DNA from: Nitrospirota bacterium
GTDB lineage: Bacteria; Nitrospirota; Nitrospiria; SBBL01; JAADHI01
DNA: 64,000 nucleotides
Assembly (NCBI GenBank): GCA_029261165.1
Contig: JAJDBV010000004.1
Coordinates: forward strand, 27,856 to 91,855
Direction of reading: 5' to 3'
Shown piece after piece: positions 47,984 through 57,028 of this stretch. The position numbers and the translations under genes are program-made. The notes beneath the pieces were generated by a model, which was not told the origin of the DNA, searched no databases, and saw only the letters and a list, made by a program, of their open reading frames with translations. The first letter of the stretch is position 1. The number at the start of each line of letters is the position of its first letter.

Positions 47984-48808
47984 TCAAGCCCTTCGATTTC
48001 CTTTAAAAATCAACTCGATCTTCCTCCCGTCTGCCCGATACCAGGGATTAAACAGACCCAAACTATTGTCAATGTCATAGATCGTGTTGAAGAGAAAGTA
48101 GGGGACAAGCTTTGCCATCGTTCGGTTTTCCAGAACGGCCCGTTGAAGCTTTGCCATCCGATCCGATGTATGGGACACGACCAGAAACCCCACCGGCTCC
48201 TTCGATCCGGCGGGGGCCAAGACCTTTTTTAGCTGCATGAAAACAATCAATTTCTGGGTGAACTCGGGCATATGCGTCGTCCCCGCATCCACTTCCACGA
48301 TATAACTGAAATACGATCCGTTCCGAAGCTGTACCGTGAAACGCAGATCCGGAATGCGCTTCATCCTGGCCCGGTGTACCAGCTTGGCTAGGTCTTGATG
48401 GTCATAAAGCCGGACGACGCGATATCGCGTCGGATCGCCGTCATAGATCCTACGGATCAGACGGGTCACGATCACCTCATGGAAAATCGTCCGCATATCG
48501 AGTCGTAGACGCCGAATCCGCTCAGAGGGCATGACGGCGTCGACACTCAAGATCTCGACCCCCACTTCTCCCAGGGCATAGATCGATTGGCCCCATCTTT
48601 CCTTGACCGACATCCGTTTCGAACTCAAACAGTCGATGAACCCGGAGCGGGTAAGTCGCTTCATCCTTCTGAGAAAAACATCCCTGCAAACCAAGCCCTT
48701 CTTTCCGACAAAGAACAGGGAATGAAGATCTTTTTCAAAGGCCGGGCCGTAGGCGAGATATTTGAACAGGTCGATATCCCGGTCTGTCACATGCAAGCCC
48801 TTACGCAT
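47984..48808 (-). CDS. Replication-relaxation family protein
   Basis: MRKGLHVTDRDIDLFKYLAYGPAFEKDLHSLFF...IPDLRFTVQLRNGSYFSYIVEVDAGT; overlaps the primase stop. Confidence 0.6.
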   Translation of the reverse strand: MRKGLHVTDRDIDLFKYLAYGPAFEKDLHSLFFVGKKGLVCRDVFLRRMKRLTRSGFIDCLSSKRMSVKERWGQSIYALGEVGVEILSVDAVMPSERIRRLRLDMRTIFHEVIVTRLIRRIYDGDPTRYRVVRLYDHQDLAKLVHRARMKRIPDLRFTVQLRNGSYFSYIVEVDAGTTHMPEFTQKLIVFMQLKKVLAPAGSKEPVGFLVVSHTSDRMAKLQRAVLENRTMAKLVPYFLFNTIYDIDNSLGLFNPWYRADGRKIELIFKGNRRA

Positions 48809-50540
48809 TGATCGCGTCCCTGTTTTCACCCACGATCTTGGACAAGCGATCCACTTCTTCACGAATCCGATCGAGATCCTTCAGCCCGGATGCGGTAAAA
48901 ACGGTTTCAACCTTCTTGATCAGCACTTGTGCTTTATCCGGATCGTGACGAATCTGTTTGATCAAGGCCGTATGTCCCTCGACCAACCTGGAGACATGCC
49001 AAAGGAGCCCCGCCCTCGACAAACCTTTTGCCTGACAGACAAGACTCGCATAGGCCTTGACCAGCAGACGATTCATCCTGAGAATCTCCCGGTTTTTCTT
49101 TGCCGCCTCCTTCAGTTTTATTTTCATCGCATGGATTTTATCTTCCTGTGTCGGGGAGGGCTCGTCGTCCTTTTCATTCCTGGAACCAAGGGCAGCATTC
49201 CTCGCATTTTCAACAGGGACATCCGTTTCCTGACGGCTTCCGTACCGTTCAATGGTCTTCCGCAGGTTTTCCTGAGGCAGGCCGCAGGCTTCGGAGAGGA
49301 GGACGAGCATCTCCTTCCGCTCCACTTCATCCGAGAACAGAGGCCACAGCGTGCCGATATGCTGTAATACGTTATCCCTGTGCAAGGGATTTTTCATGTC
49401 GGTCCGGTTCCACAAAGTGCCGATCATCCACGGGCCGGCCTTGACGGGGGAAGCGATTACCGTCTTGGTCAGCTCCGGCCCCTTCCTGCAGATCAGCTCG
49501 TCCGGGTCCTTGATGATCCGTGACGAATCCATCGGGTCCGCTGCGGCGATCTGGGCGACATAAAGGGAATACTTTGATTCCTTCATGAGGAGGTGAATCG
49601 TTCGTTCTGTACAGTCCGAACCCGCCGTATCGCTGTCGAAAAAAAGAATCAGCCGTTTGAACCGTGTTGTTTGAAGTGCCTTCGTGAATTCCTCTTTGAA
49701 CGCGCTCCCCCCAAGCGCGATCACATGATCGATACCGATCGAAAGAAGGTGAAGGCAATCGACGATTCCCTCCACAATCACAAGTGTGTGATTTTCCGGG
49801 ACCCGCCGTTTGGCGTAATATAGGTTGTAGGGGGTCGGGGCCTTGAAGTTCACATTCTTTTTGTATTTCGGAAATCGTTCTTTGCCCGAAGGAAGAAGCT
49901 TCTCAAGCTGTCCCTTCGTCGCCGCGCCGACAAATCCTGCCACCTTTCCATCGAGACCTCTCCAGCCGAAGATGATTCGGTAAAGCCCCCCGAATCCCTG
50001 CGTCAGAATCCCGGAGGCCTTGATTTCTTCGTAGGTGTAGCCCTTCTTTTTCAGATCTGAGATCAGGTCGGACCGGTCTCTCAGGTAGCCGACATCGTGT
50101 CCCCTCAAGACCTCCTCGGAGAGTTGCCTCATGGAAACCAGGTATTCCCGGAAGTGTTTCGCCTCAGGGAGCGACCAGTCGGCCCTGGCCTGATCCATAA
50201 TCGTATCCCGGATGCCCGGCTTTGTTCCTTGATGCCATGCGGAAAGGGTGTATCCGACCTCCATTGCGATCTCTTTCAGCGCCGACTGAAGGTCATAGCC
50301 TTTCAGCCTTGAGAGAAAGGTGAAGACATCTCCCCCGGACGACCCGCCCGGACACTGGAAGCAGTTGAAGAGCTGCTTGTTGACAGAGATGGAAAAACAG
50401 CCGTGTCCCTTGCAAAAAGGGCACTCCGGAAGTTGCCGATGATTTCCCTTGCCGGTCGCCTTCAAGCCGGTGAACTTCTCCGTGATCCGGACAATATCGG
50501 CACGCCGCTTGACCGCTTCGAATGCATTGACCTGCTTCAT
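48801..50540 (-). CDS. DnaG-like primase
   Basis: CPFCKGHGCFSISVNKQLFNCFQCPGGSSGGDVFTFLSRL zinc finger; LVIVEGIVDCLHLL, LILFFDSDTAGSDCTERT Toprim. Confidence 0.85.
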   Translation of the reverse strand: MKQVNAFEAVKRRADIVRITEKFTGLKATGKGNHRQLPECPFCKGHGCFSISVNKQLFNCFQCPGGSSGGDVFTFLSRLKGYDLQSALKEIAMEVGYTLSAWHQGTKPGIRDTIMDQARADWSLPEAKHFREYLVSMRQLSEEVLRGHDVGYLRDRSDLISDLKKKGYTYEEIKASGILTQGFGGLYRIIFGWRGLDGKVAGFVGAATKGQLEKLLPSGKERFPKYKKNVNFKAPTPYNLYYAKRRVPENHTLVIVEGIVDCLHLLSIGIDHVIALGGSAFKEEFTKALQTTRFKRLILFFDSDTAGSDCTERTIHLLMKESKYSLYVAQIAAADPMDSSRIIKDPDELICRKGPELTKTVIASPVKAGPWMIGTLWNRTDMKNPLHRDNVLQHIGTLWPLFSDEVERKEMLVLLSEACGLPQENLRKTIERYGSRQETDVPVENARNAALGSRNEKDDEPSPTQEDKIHAMKIKLKEAAKKNREILRMNRLLVKAYASLVCQAKGLSRAGLLWHVSRLVEGHTALIKQIRHDPDKAQVLIKKVETVFTASGLKDLDRIREEVDRLSKIVGENRDAINA

Positions 50541-50587
50541 TGCAGACCTCTTTATTAATTCAGAGCAAATTAAATCAGACGAAAATA

Positions 50588-52402
50588 TTAATGGAATCCG
50601 AGTGTCTCCCCATCATCCTGGCCTGTAGGCAGTGCGCTGATCTTCGCTGCGGCGCTCTTCTCTTCGAGGGGAATTTCCGGCAGGTCGAGATCCTTGTAGT
50701 TAGGGGCGACAAGCGGCGCATCGACCGGACGGTAGGCCTTGGCCGGCAGACCGATCTTTTTCCGGATACGCCGGTTTTTATACGATGAGATCTGCTTGAC
50801 CTTGAACCCCCGCATGCCGCCGGTAAAGATCAAGGCTTCGTCGAGTGGGAGATTCTGAATGGCGTCCGGTGTCTCAAGGGGTCTTTCCACATACCCCGTC
50901 GAAATCGTTGCGCCCATTTTCATCGATCTAGAAACCCGCTTATCTTTCACCAGGCAGTTCCCGAGCTGTACGCTGAGACGATCGCAGGTCTTGATATCGC
51001 AACCCTGCAGATAGACATTGGTCTTTGTATTGGCCAAAATCGATGCCGCTTCGTGACGTTCATACCGGTAAAGCTGATCTTCCGTCTGCAGACCGGTGAC
51101 GAGACCGACCCGTGCCGAGCGGGAGGTGTTGGCGAAATCAGCCATGTCGGGGATATGGAGCGCATAAAACTCATCCAGGTAGAAAAAAATCGGGGGCCCG
51201 TCCGATGCTGTCCGAACCGGTTTCCCATAGACTTTCTGCATGAGGGCGCGTAAGAGCATTGCCGCGCCCGTACGCACCTTTGAATTACTGTGGGGGCTGG
51301 CGATGATGAGAAGGGTCGGTTCCTGAAAGAGGAGATCAAGATTAAGATCGGGACGGGAAAACGCGGCGGCGATTTTGGGTTCTGAAAAAAGATCAATCTG
51401 GTTGAGAATCCCATTTAAGGTATCCTGAGCCCGTGAGTAAGGGCCAAAATACGCCCCGAATTTTTCTTGAAGTTCCTCATCCCGACAGTATGTTACCGCT
51501 GCCTTGAGGGAAGGGAGGCCTCGTGCAAGGAGCTGGTAAACCATCGGCAGGCAACGTTGTCCCCGATCCTTGTATCCTCTGACCAATCGGCAGACAAGGA
51601 GAAACATCCGGCGCTCTTGGGCCGCAAACCATTTGGAGGTATCGGTGGCATCCGTGTTAAATTTTCCAAAGACGATGTCTGCGAGCTTCGAATCCGCTTT
51701 CGCGGTTGCATCTCCCAGCGGTTCAAAACCCACACAACCCTTGTGGTAAGGATCGAACACGATCACCTTCTTTCCCTGCTCTGTCCACGCGCCCGCGATC
51801 GATTCGAACCCTTCCGGTGACTTGACATCGAGGAAGACGGCGGAACAATCCCCCTGGGCATCCGCAATCAGTTGGGGAAACATGAACCCGGTGGTCTTCC
51901 CGGTACCGGCCCTTCCCTGAATCCGAAGATGCTCAAACCGGTCCTTCTCGGGGAGGGAAAGGGCCAGGGGAAGTCCATACCACTTTGTGCCCAAGGCATA
52001 ACGGTTCTTATCCGATCGGATCAAGACCTTTTCGTATAGAAGCCAGTAAAAGAGTAGGGCACTGATCAAGGCAGCGCCGAGAGTGAAGACCGCCCGATCC
52101 GGATCCATAGCAGAAAACCCACCCTCATGATGATAAACCCAGGCGAAAACCATCAGGATAAAACCGGCGCAAACAGCGATCAGCGCGTAGAGCGCGAGAG
52201 GGAAGCGGGCCCAGTTCCCCAGGTGGGTCAGACAGTCGTAGGCGGATGCATAACGGCCGGTGGCGCCACCCTTCGCTTTATTCCTCAAACCAACCGTGAC
52301 CAGGAGGACAAGGAGGCCACCGACCAATATAAAAAATCCTTGGTCATCAAAGAGCAGGCTGTTTCGAATCGCGTTGATCTGATCCATCTTTGCCTCCTTC
52401 AA
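50588..52402 (-). CDS. traD: Type IV coupling protein (TraD/VirD4 family)
   Basis: N-terminal TM segments; LRIQGRAGTGKTTGFMFPQLIADAQ, AVFLDVKSPEGFESIAG, FFYLDEFYALHIPDM. Confidence 0.85.
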   Translation of the reverse strand: MKEAKMDQINAIRNSLLFDDQGFFILVGGLLVLLVTVGLRNKAKGGATGRYASAYDCLTHLGNWARFPLALYALIAVCAGFILMVFAWVYHHEGGFSAMDPDRAVFTLGAALISALLFYWLLYEKVLIRSDKNRYALGTKWYGLPLALSLPEKDRFEHLRIQGRAGTGKTTGFMFPQLIADAQGDCSAVFLDVKSPEGFESIAGAWTEQGKKVIVFDPYHKGCVGFEPLGDATAKADSKLADIVFGKFNTDATDTSKWFAAQERRMFLLVCRLVRGYKDRGQRCLPMVYQLLARGLPSLKAAVTYCRDEELQEKFGAYFGPYSRAQDTLNGILNQIDLFSEPKIAAAFSRPDLNLDLLFQEPTLLIIASPHSNSKVRTGAAMLLRALMQKVYGKPVRTASDGPPIFFYLDEFYALHIPDMADFANTSRSARVGLVTGLQTEDQLYRYERHEAASILANTKTNVYLQGCDIKTCDRLSVQLGNCLVKDKRVSRSMKMGATISTGYVERPLETPDAIQNLPLDEALIFTGGMRGFKVKQISSYKNRRIRKKIGLPAKAYRPVDAPLVAPNYKDLDLPEIPLEEKSAAAKISALPTGQDDGETLGFH

Positions 52403-52417
52403 TAAACGGGTTAAACC

Positions 52418-53431
52418 CTATCGGGACAGGCCATCCAAAACGGGGTGAAACCACTTTGTCCCTCTTCCCCTCCAGGTCAATCGACTTAATGGCTCACTGA
52501 TCTCGATATGAAAACCGCATCCTTCGTAACCAGCGGCTTGGCCTGCAAGACAGGTCAGACCAACCCCTCTCTCTGTTAAAGCGGTCATTAGATCGAAGGG
52601 CAGTGGATCGAGACCGTCGAGATGGAGATATATAGGGACTCCAGACCTGTGCTTCGGAAGGCTGACGAGCTGATGAACAATCGAAAGAAGGGCAAGGCGC
52701 AAAATCTGATCGGATTCGCGCCGTTCTTTCGATACAGAGACGATTAGAGCAGTCGGCTCATGAGCATAGATCGGCGCATAGACCGTCGGGCTCGAAAAAA
52801 GCCTTGCGATCCGATCCTCATGAAAGAGGGAGAGTCGGTGATGGATCTTCCGCAGCGCCTTCATCTGATCGATCTCGAGAAGGGCATTCATTTGATTCAA
52901 GAGAGCCGGAAGGCCGGGTCTTCCCCGAAAACGGAGGTGGTCCTTCAGTTCCTTTATTCCCAGACCCGCCTGTCTATAGATGCCGGGGAGGGTCGTTTTG
53001 CTTCCCCGATCATCGAGCGCGAACCGGAGGAGCCCCTCAAGGATGATTCGGGCCGTTTGCCCCCGGCCGCCCCCTTCTTTATCTCCCAGGAAAAAGTCAC
53101 AAAGCCATGGAACTGTCGATTGATTCCAATGAAACAGCGGATCGAGTGAGAGCGAATCGGGATGATCCGGATTAAGATGGAGCAGCACCTTCCCTTCGGA
53201 CAATTTTTCATCGAGATGGATCGTTTCGATCCGCTCCACGGTCTCAGGATTGCGCGTAAAGATAATGGAAGAACATGGCTGGGTAGACTCCATCTTAAGG
53301 AGATGCGACCAGAACCGTAATGTATTGATCTCATAGGACGGCGTCACAAGGAGATGCCTGAAACGCTCCCTGCCGCGCAGATATTTTCTCAAGTAATACC
53401 GTTTTCCAATATAGAGCCGATTTCGATTCAT
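52418..53431 (-). CDS. Coupling-protein-like protein lacking canonical Walker motifs
   Basis: VLLHLNPDHPDSLSLDPLF, RLFSSPTVYAPIYAHEPTALIVSVSKE, VPIYLHLDGLDPLPFDL resemble VirD4/TraD blocks, but no GxGKT and DG replaces DE. Confidence 0.5.
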   Translation of the reverse strand: MNRNRLYIGKRYYLRKYLRGRERFRHLLVTPSYEINTLRFWSHLLKMESTQPCSSIIFTRNPETVERIETIHLDEKLSEGKVLLHLNPDHPDSLSLDPLFHWNQSTVPWLCDFFLGDKEGGGRGQTARIILEGLLRFALDDRGSKTTLPGIYRQAGLGIKELKDHLRFRGRPGLPALLNQMNALLEIDQMKALRKIHHRLSLFHEDRIARLFSSPTVYAPIYAHEPTALIVSVSKERRESDQILRLALLSIVHQLVSLPKHRSGVPIYLHLDGLDPLPFDLMTALTERGVGLTCLAGQAAGYEGCGFHIEISEPLSRLTWRGRGTKWFHPVLDGLSR

Positions 53432-53468
53432 TGCATCCTCCGTTCAGACATTCCTTCAAGCATACCTC

Positions 53469-53553
53469 CGATTGTTCACGAAAAAACATGCAAAAATCGG
53501 CAAAAACACCCCCCTATTTTGCCGAAAATCGCATGTTTTTTCGTGAACGATCG
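53469..53553. repeat. Long imperfect inverted repeat between divergent transfer operons (candidate oriT or bidirectional regulatory site)
   Basis: GTTCACGAAAAAACATGC...TCGGCAAAA / TTTTGCCGA...GCATGTTTTTTCGTGAAC, ~32-38-nt arms with a few internal mismatches. Confidence 0.7.
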
Positions 53554-53609
53554 GTGCTATCGTTTGCTTACGACAGACGAGCGGATTCAATTTCAAGGAG
53601 AAGAGATCG

Positions 53610-54209
53610 ATGAAGGTCACTGGGAAAATAATCATGGGCGTCGTGCTCATCGGCCTGATTTTAGGGGCCGCGACTGCAAGCAATCCGGCCGAGATCGTGA
53701 TGCAGGATTATCGATATGCCACCGACATGCCGGTCATCTTCTCGAGCGGGGAGATGTTCGTCATCTGTGATTGTCCGGAGCCGGCGGCACCGGCGCTTCA
53801 ACCGGTCATGCCGCCCTTAGCCTTGAAGATGCTTGTTCCAGAGAGCACGCCGGTCCGGCGTGGTGGAGCCCAGGACGCAGGCGATCTGAAGGTCACGATC
53901 ACCTTTGATTTTGATTCGGACGGAATCTCCTCGTCAGGAAAAGAAAAAGTAAAAAGTGCGATTGAGCGGATCAAGGCCATCGGGGAGGAAGCCCATATTC
54001 AGATCATCGGCTATACCTGCGATATCGGTCCGACCGCATATAACCAGGATCTGTCGACGAGACGGGCCGAATCGGTCGCAGCACTCTTTCGCTCAGAGAA
54101 TCTGAATCCGGAAGATGTGAAAGGAAAAGGGAGTTGCTGCCCCGTCTCAAAAACAAGAGCCCTGAACCGCAGGGTGGAGATCATTGTCCAACAAGGAGGA
54201 CCCTCATGA
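53610..54209 (+). CDS. OmpA-family C-terminal domain protein, T4SS operon
   Basis: Signal peptide; ITFDFDSDGISSSGKEKVKSAIERIK...IQIIGYTCDIG...NQDLSTRRAESVAALF...NRRVEI. Confidence 0.75.
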   Translation: MKVTGKIIMGVVLIGLILGAATASNPAEIVMQDYRYATDMPVIFSSGEMFVICDCPEPAAPALQPVMPPLALKMLVPESTPVRRGGAQDAGDLKVTITFDFDSDGISSSGKEKVKSAIERIKAIGEEAHIQIIGYTCDIGPTAYNQDLSTRRAESVAALFRSENLNPEDVKGKGSCCPVSKTRALNRRVEIIVQQGGPS

Positions 54210-54937
54210 GATCAAGATACGCTGTTTTCGTCATTGGATTTATCGGATTTATTTTTCTCTTCAACCCGCAGGCGGCCCATTCCCATGAAGCGCCCGTCAA
54301 TGCCGAAGAGGCCATCCGGAATCAATTCACCGATCTGGCGGTCGACGCCGTCGAAGAGACGCCGATCGGCGGCCTCTACGAGATCACGATCGAGGACGCC
54401 GTTCTCTATTACCACCCGGAAACCGGCGTCACCCTCTTCGGAGAGATGTGGAGCAAAGAGAAAAAGAACCTGACCGCCCTCCGGAAGGCGGCGATCAGCA
54501 GCGGAAAAATAAAAGACCTTCCCCTCGATAAAGCGATCAAGATCGGCGACGGACCGCACACCGTCATCGAGGTCGTCGATCCGGACTGCCCCTACTGCCG
54601 GAAGACCCATGACTTCTTCAATAAAAGGGATGACCTGACCCGTTATGTCTTCCTTTATCCCTTGACGCAGATCCATCCCGAGGCGGAGGCCAAATCGCTC
54701 TACATCCTCTGCGCGGAAAACAGGCAAGAGGCATATGACGCCGTCCTCTCCGGCCGATTGGACGATCTCCCGCTGGTGCCTTGCAGCGACGGAGAGGCCG
54801 CGGCCCTCCTCGATCAACATAAGCGGATCGGGGAGCGGCTCAATGTTCGGGGGACCCCGGCCCTCTGGATCGACGGCCGCTTCGTTTCCGGGGCCGATTT
54901 TAGAAAGATCGCCGGTATCCTGGACGGCCACTTCTGA
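54206..54937 (+). CDS. dsbC: DsbC-like thiol:disulfide isomerase
   Basis: Signal peptide; VIEVVDPDCPYCRKTHDFF (CPYC), RGTPALWIDGRFVSG. Confidence 0.85.
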   Translation: MRSRYAVFVIGFIGFIFLFNPQAAHSHEAPVNAEEAIRNQFTDLAVDAVEETPIGGLYEITIEDAVLYYHPETGVTLFGEMWSKEKKNLTALRKAAISSGKIKDLPLDKAIKIGDGPHTVIEVVDPDCPYCRKTHDFFNKRDDLTRYVFLYPLTQIHPEAEAKSLYILCAENRQEAYDAVLSGRLDDLPLVPCSDGEAAALLDQHKRIGERLNVRGTPALWIDGRFVSGADFRKIAGILDGHF

Positions 54938-55007
54938 GGCAGTGATTCAGGAACAACCCCCTGTCTCTTGGCCGGGGGACAACAACAAAACAGAAGGAGA
55001 AAACAGA

Positions 55008-55337
55008 ATGGAAGAACTCAACAAGATCAGTCGCCTTTTATTTCAAAAAGAAAACCAAGCCATCATCCTGACGCTGCTGTTTGTCCTGGTCTTCAGCACA
55101 GCGGCCATGGCGATCGTCGCGCCTGCCGCCGGATCGTTCGCATACGACGCCTACGATATCGGGGTCAACAAGATCCTGAAAGGCCCGATCGGATTCGTCC
55201 TGGGCGTGCTTGCGATCGGTTTCGGCGCCTGGGCCGCGATCCGGACGGAAATCATCATGGCGATCTCGGCCGTTCTCGGCGGCGCCATCCTGCTCAAGGC
55301 CGATACGGTTGTTGCGAGCCTCGGGATGATCATCTGA
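55008..55337 (+). CDS. traA: TraA-like pilin
   Basis: ~110 aa with two hydrophobic segments after a leader ending STAAMA; upstream of traL/E/K/B. Confidence 0.6.
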   Translation: MEELNKISRLLFQKENQAIILTLLFVLVFSTAAMAIVAPAAGSFAYDAYDIGVNKILKGPIGFVLGVLAIGFGAWAAIRTEIIMAISAVLGGAILLKADTVVASLGMII

Positions 55338-55417
55338 CGCCCCCCTGCGGCCGCATCCTTGAGTGAATCAACATCCCCTTGCTTGGAGGCGTGCGGTCGC
55401 AGGGTTTAAGGAGGGTT

Positions 55418-55687
55418 ATGGAACAGCATCGATTTCCGACATATTTATCGCGCCCTTTCCAGATTTTATGGCTCGAAGCGGACGATCTGGTTTTCGCGGT
55501 GATCTTTTACCTCCTGGCGCTGATGTTCGGTCGGATCTTCATCCCCTTCATCGTTCTGGGGCCGTACATCTACGTATCGATCAAGAAGCGGCATCCGAGG
55601 GGGTTTTTGAAACATACTTTTTACATGATCGGCCTGGCCAAGCTGAAGGGCTACCCGATCTACTTCGAAAAGGAATTCCAGGAATAG
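55418..55687 (+). CDS. traL: TraL
   Basis: MEQHRFPTYLSRPFQILWLEADDLVFAV; small membrane protein in conserved order. Confidence 0.75.
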   Translation: MEQHRFPTYLSRPFQILWLEADDLVFAVIFYLLALMFGRIFIPFIVLGPYIYVSIKKRHPRGFLKHTFYMIGLAKLKGYPIYFEKEFQE

Positions 55688-55696
55688 GGAGCGGAC

Positions 55697-56248
55697 ATGG
55701 AGCTAAAGACGTATATGAACCGGGTATCAAACACCTATGCGGAGAACAGGGTCTTGAAGTTTTTCGTCATTGTGATCGGTCTCACCGTCTTCTGGAACAC
55801 GATCCAGATCGAGAAGGCGATGAACAGGCAGAGGACCATCCTGGTTCCGCCGGTCATGACAACCCCATTGGAAATCAGCGGCGAAACGGCGTCCGACCGG
55901 ACGATCGACGCCTACGCCCGCTACGTGATCGGCCTGATCGGGAACTTCACCCCGTCGACGGCGAGGATCCAGTTCGATGCCCTGCTGACCCTCTTTACGC
56001 CGGAGTCGTTTCAGGGAATAAAAACCTTACTCTATGACCTTGCGGATCGGATCGAGACGACGCAGGTCACCAATGCCTTCTTTATTCAACAGGTCCTGAT
56101 CACGCCGGAAAGGATAGAAGTCCGAGGAATTAACAGACAGTTCTCGGAGTCCGCCTCGCTCGGCGAAACGATGCGGACCTATCTGATTGATTTCAAGATC
56201 ATCAACGGACGGTTTTCCCTGATCAAGATCAGCGAGAAACCGGTCTAG
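55697..56248 (+). CDS. traE: TraE
   Basis: N-terminal TM then VIGLIGNFTPSTARIQFDALLTLFTPESF; order L-E-K-B. Confidence 0.75.
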   Translation: MELKTYMNRVSNTYAENRVLKFFVIVIGLTVFWNTIQIEKAMNRQRTILVPPVMTTPLEISGETASDRTIDAYARYVIGLIGNFTPSTARIQFDALLTLFTPESFQGIKTLLYDLADRIETTQVTNAFFIQQVLITPERIEVRGINRQFSESASLGETMRTYLIDFKIINGRFSLIKISEKPV

Positions 56249-56260
56249 GAGAGAGGAGAA

Positions 56261-57028
56261 ATGACCATGCTGTTAGCCATCGTTTTAACACTCTTGAGTT
56301 TGACCACCGAGGCGTTTCCTCAGGAGATCGAGATCCCGGCCGGGGAGGCCCGTCTCCTCCCGGAGGTCACGACGAAAGTGGAGCTGAGCAATACCGATGT
56401 CAACCGGATCATCTGCTCCGGCGCCATCACCGATATCGTCTACTCGAAGGAGAAAGGCTTGACCGTTCATTACACGAAAAAGGATGCCTATCTCAAATTC
56501 GAGGTCATCAAAGAGAACAACAGGATCCTCTACGCCTCGGTCCCGACGGAGATCTATATTACCTGCGGGGCGGACGTCTACCACATGATCGCCCTTCCGA
56601 AACGGATCCCTTCGAAGACCGTCCGCCTTTCGAGCGGGACTTTAAAGACGATTCAAGCGAACCGTTCTTATCTCCGGGGACTTCCCTTTGAAGAAAAAGT
56701 CCTCAAGCTGATCAAGGCGGTCTATACCGACGCTGTTCCGGACAGTTTCACGGTCCGGAACAGCAGAAAAGCGATCCCCCTCTTCCGGGATCTTTCCCTC
56801 ACGCAGATCCGAACGATCACGGTCGACGGCGAAGGCCTGCTGATCAAGGAATTCCTCATCACACCCAAAATGACCGGCACGACAGTCCAACTCAAGGAAA
56901 AGGATTTCCTCCGGAGTGAACTCGCGGTCCGGCCGGTCGGGATCACGATCGACAGGCTCTTATTGAAACCGGGAGAGTCGGCCCGGATGCTGATCGTCGA
57001 ACGAAAGGGAGGTCCACCTCATGAGTAA
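56261..57028 (+). CDS. traK: TraK secretin-like
   Basis: Signal peptide; LSNTDVNRIICSGAITDIVYSKEKG; order. Confidence 0.75.
   Translation: MTMLLAIVLTLLSLTTEAFPQEIEIPAGEARLLPEVTTKVELSNTDVNRIICSGAITDIVYSKEKGLTVHYTKKDAYLKFEVIKENNRILYASVPTEIYITCGADVYHMIALPKRIPSKTVRLSSGTLKTIQANRSYLRGLPFEEKVLKLIKAVYTDAVPDSFTVRNSRKAIPLFRDLSLTQIRTITVDGEGLLIKEFLITPKMTGTTVQLKEKDFLRSELAVRPVGITIDRLLLKPGESARMLIVERKGGPPHE

Noticed and set aside
53469-53553. Inverted repeat as an integron attC or IS terminal repeat
   Set aside because: No integrase or transposase nearby; location between divergent transfer operons favours oriT/regulatory function.
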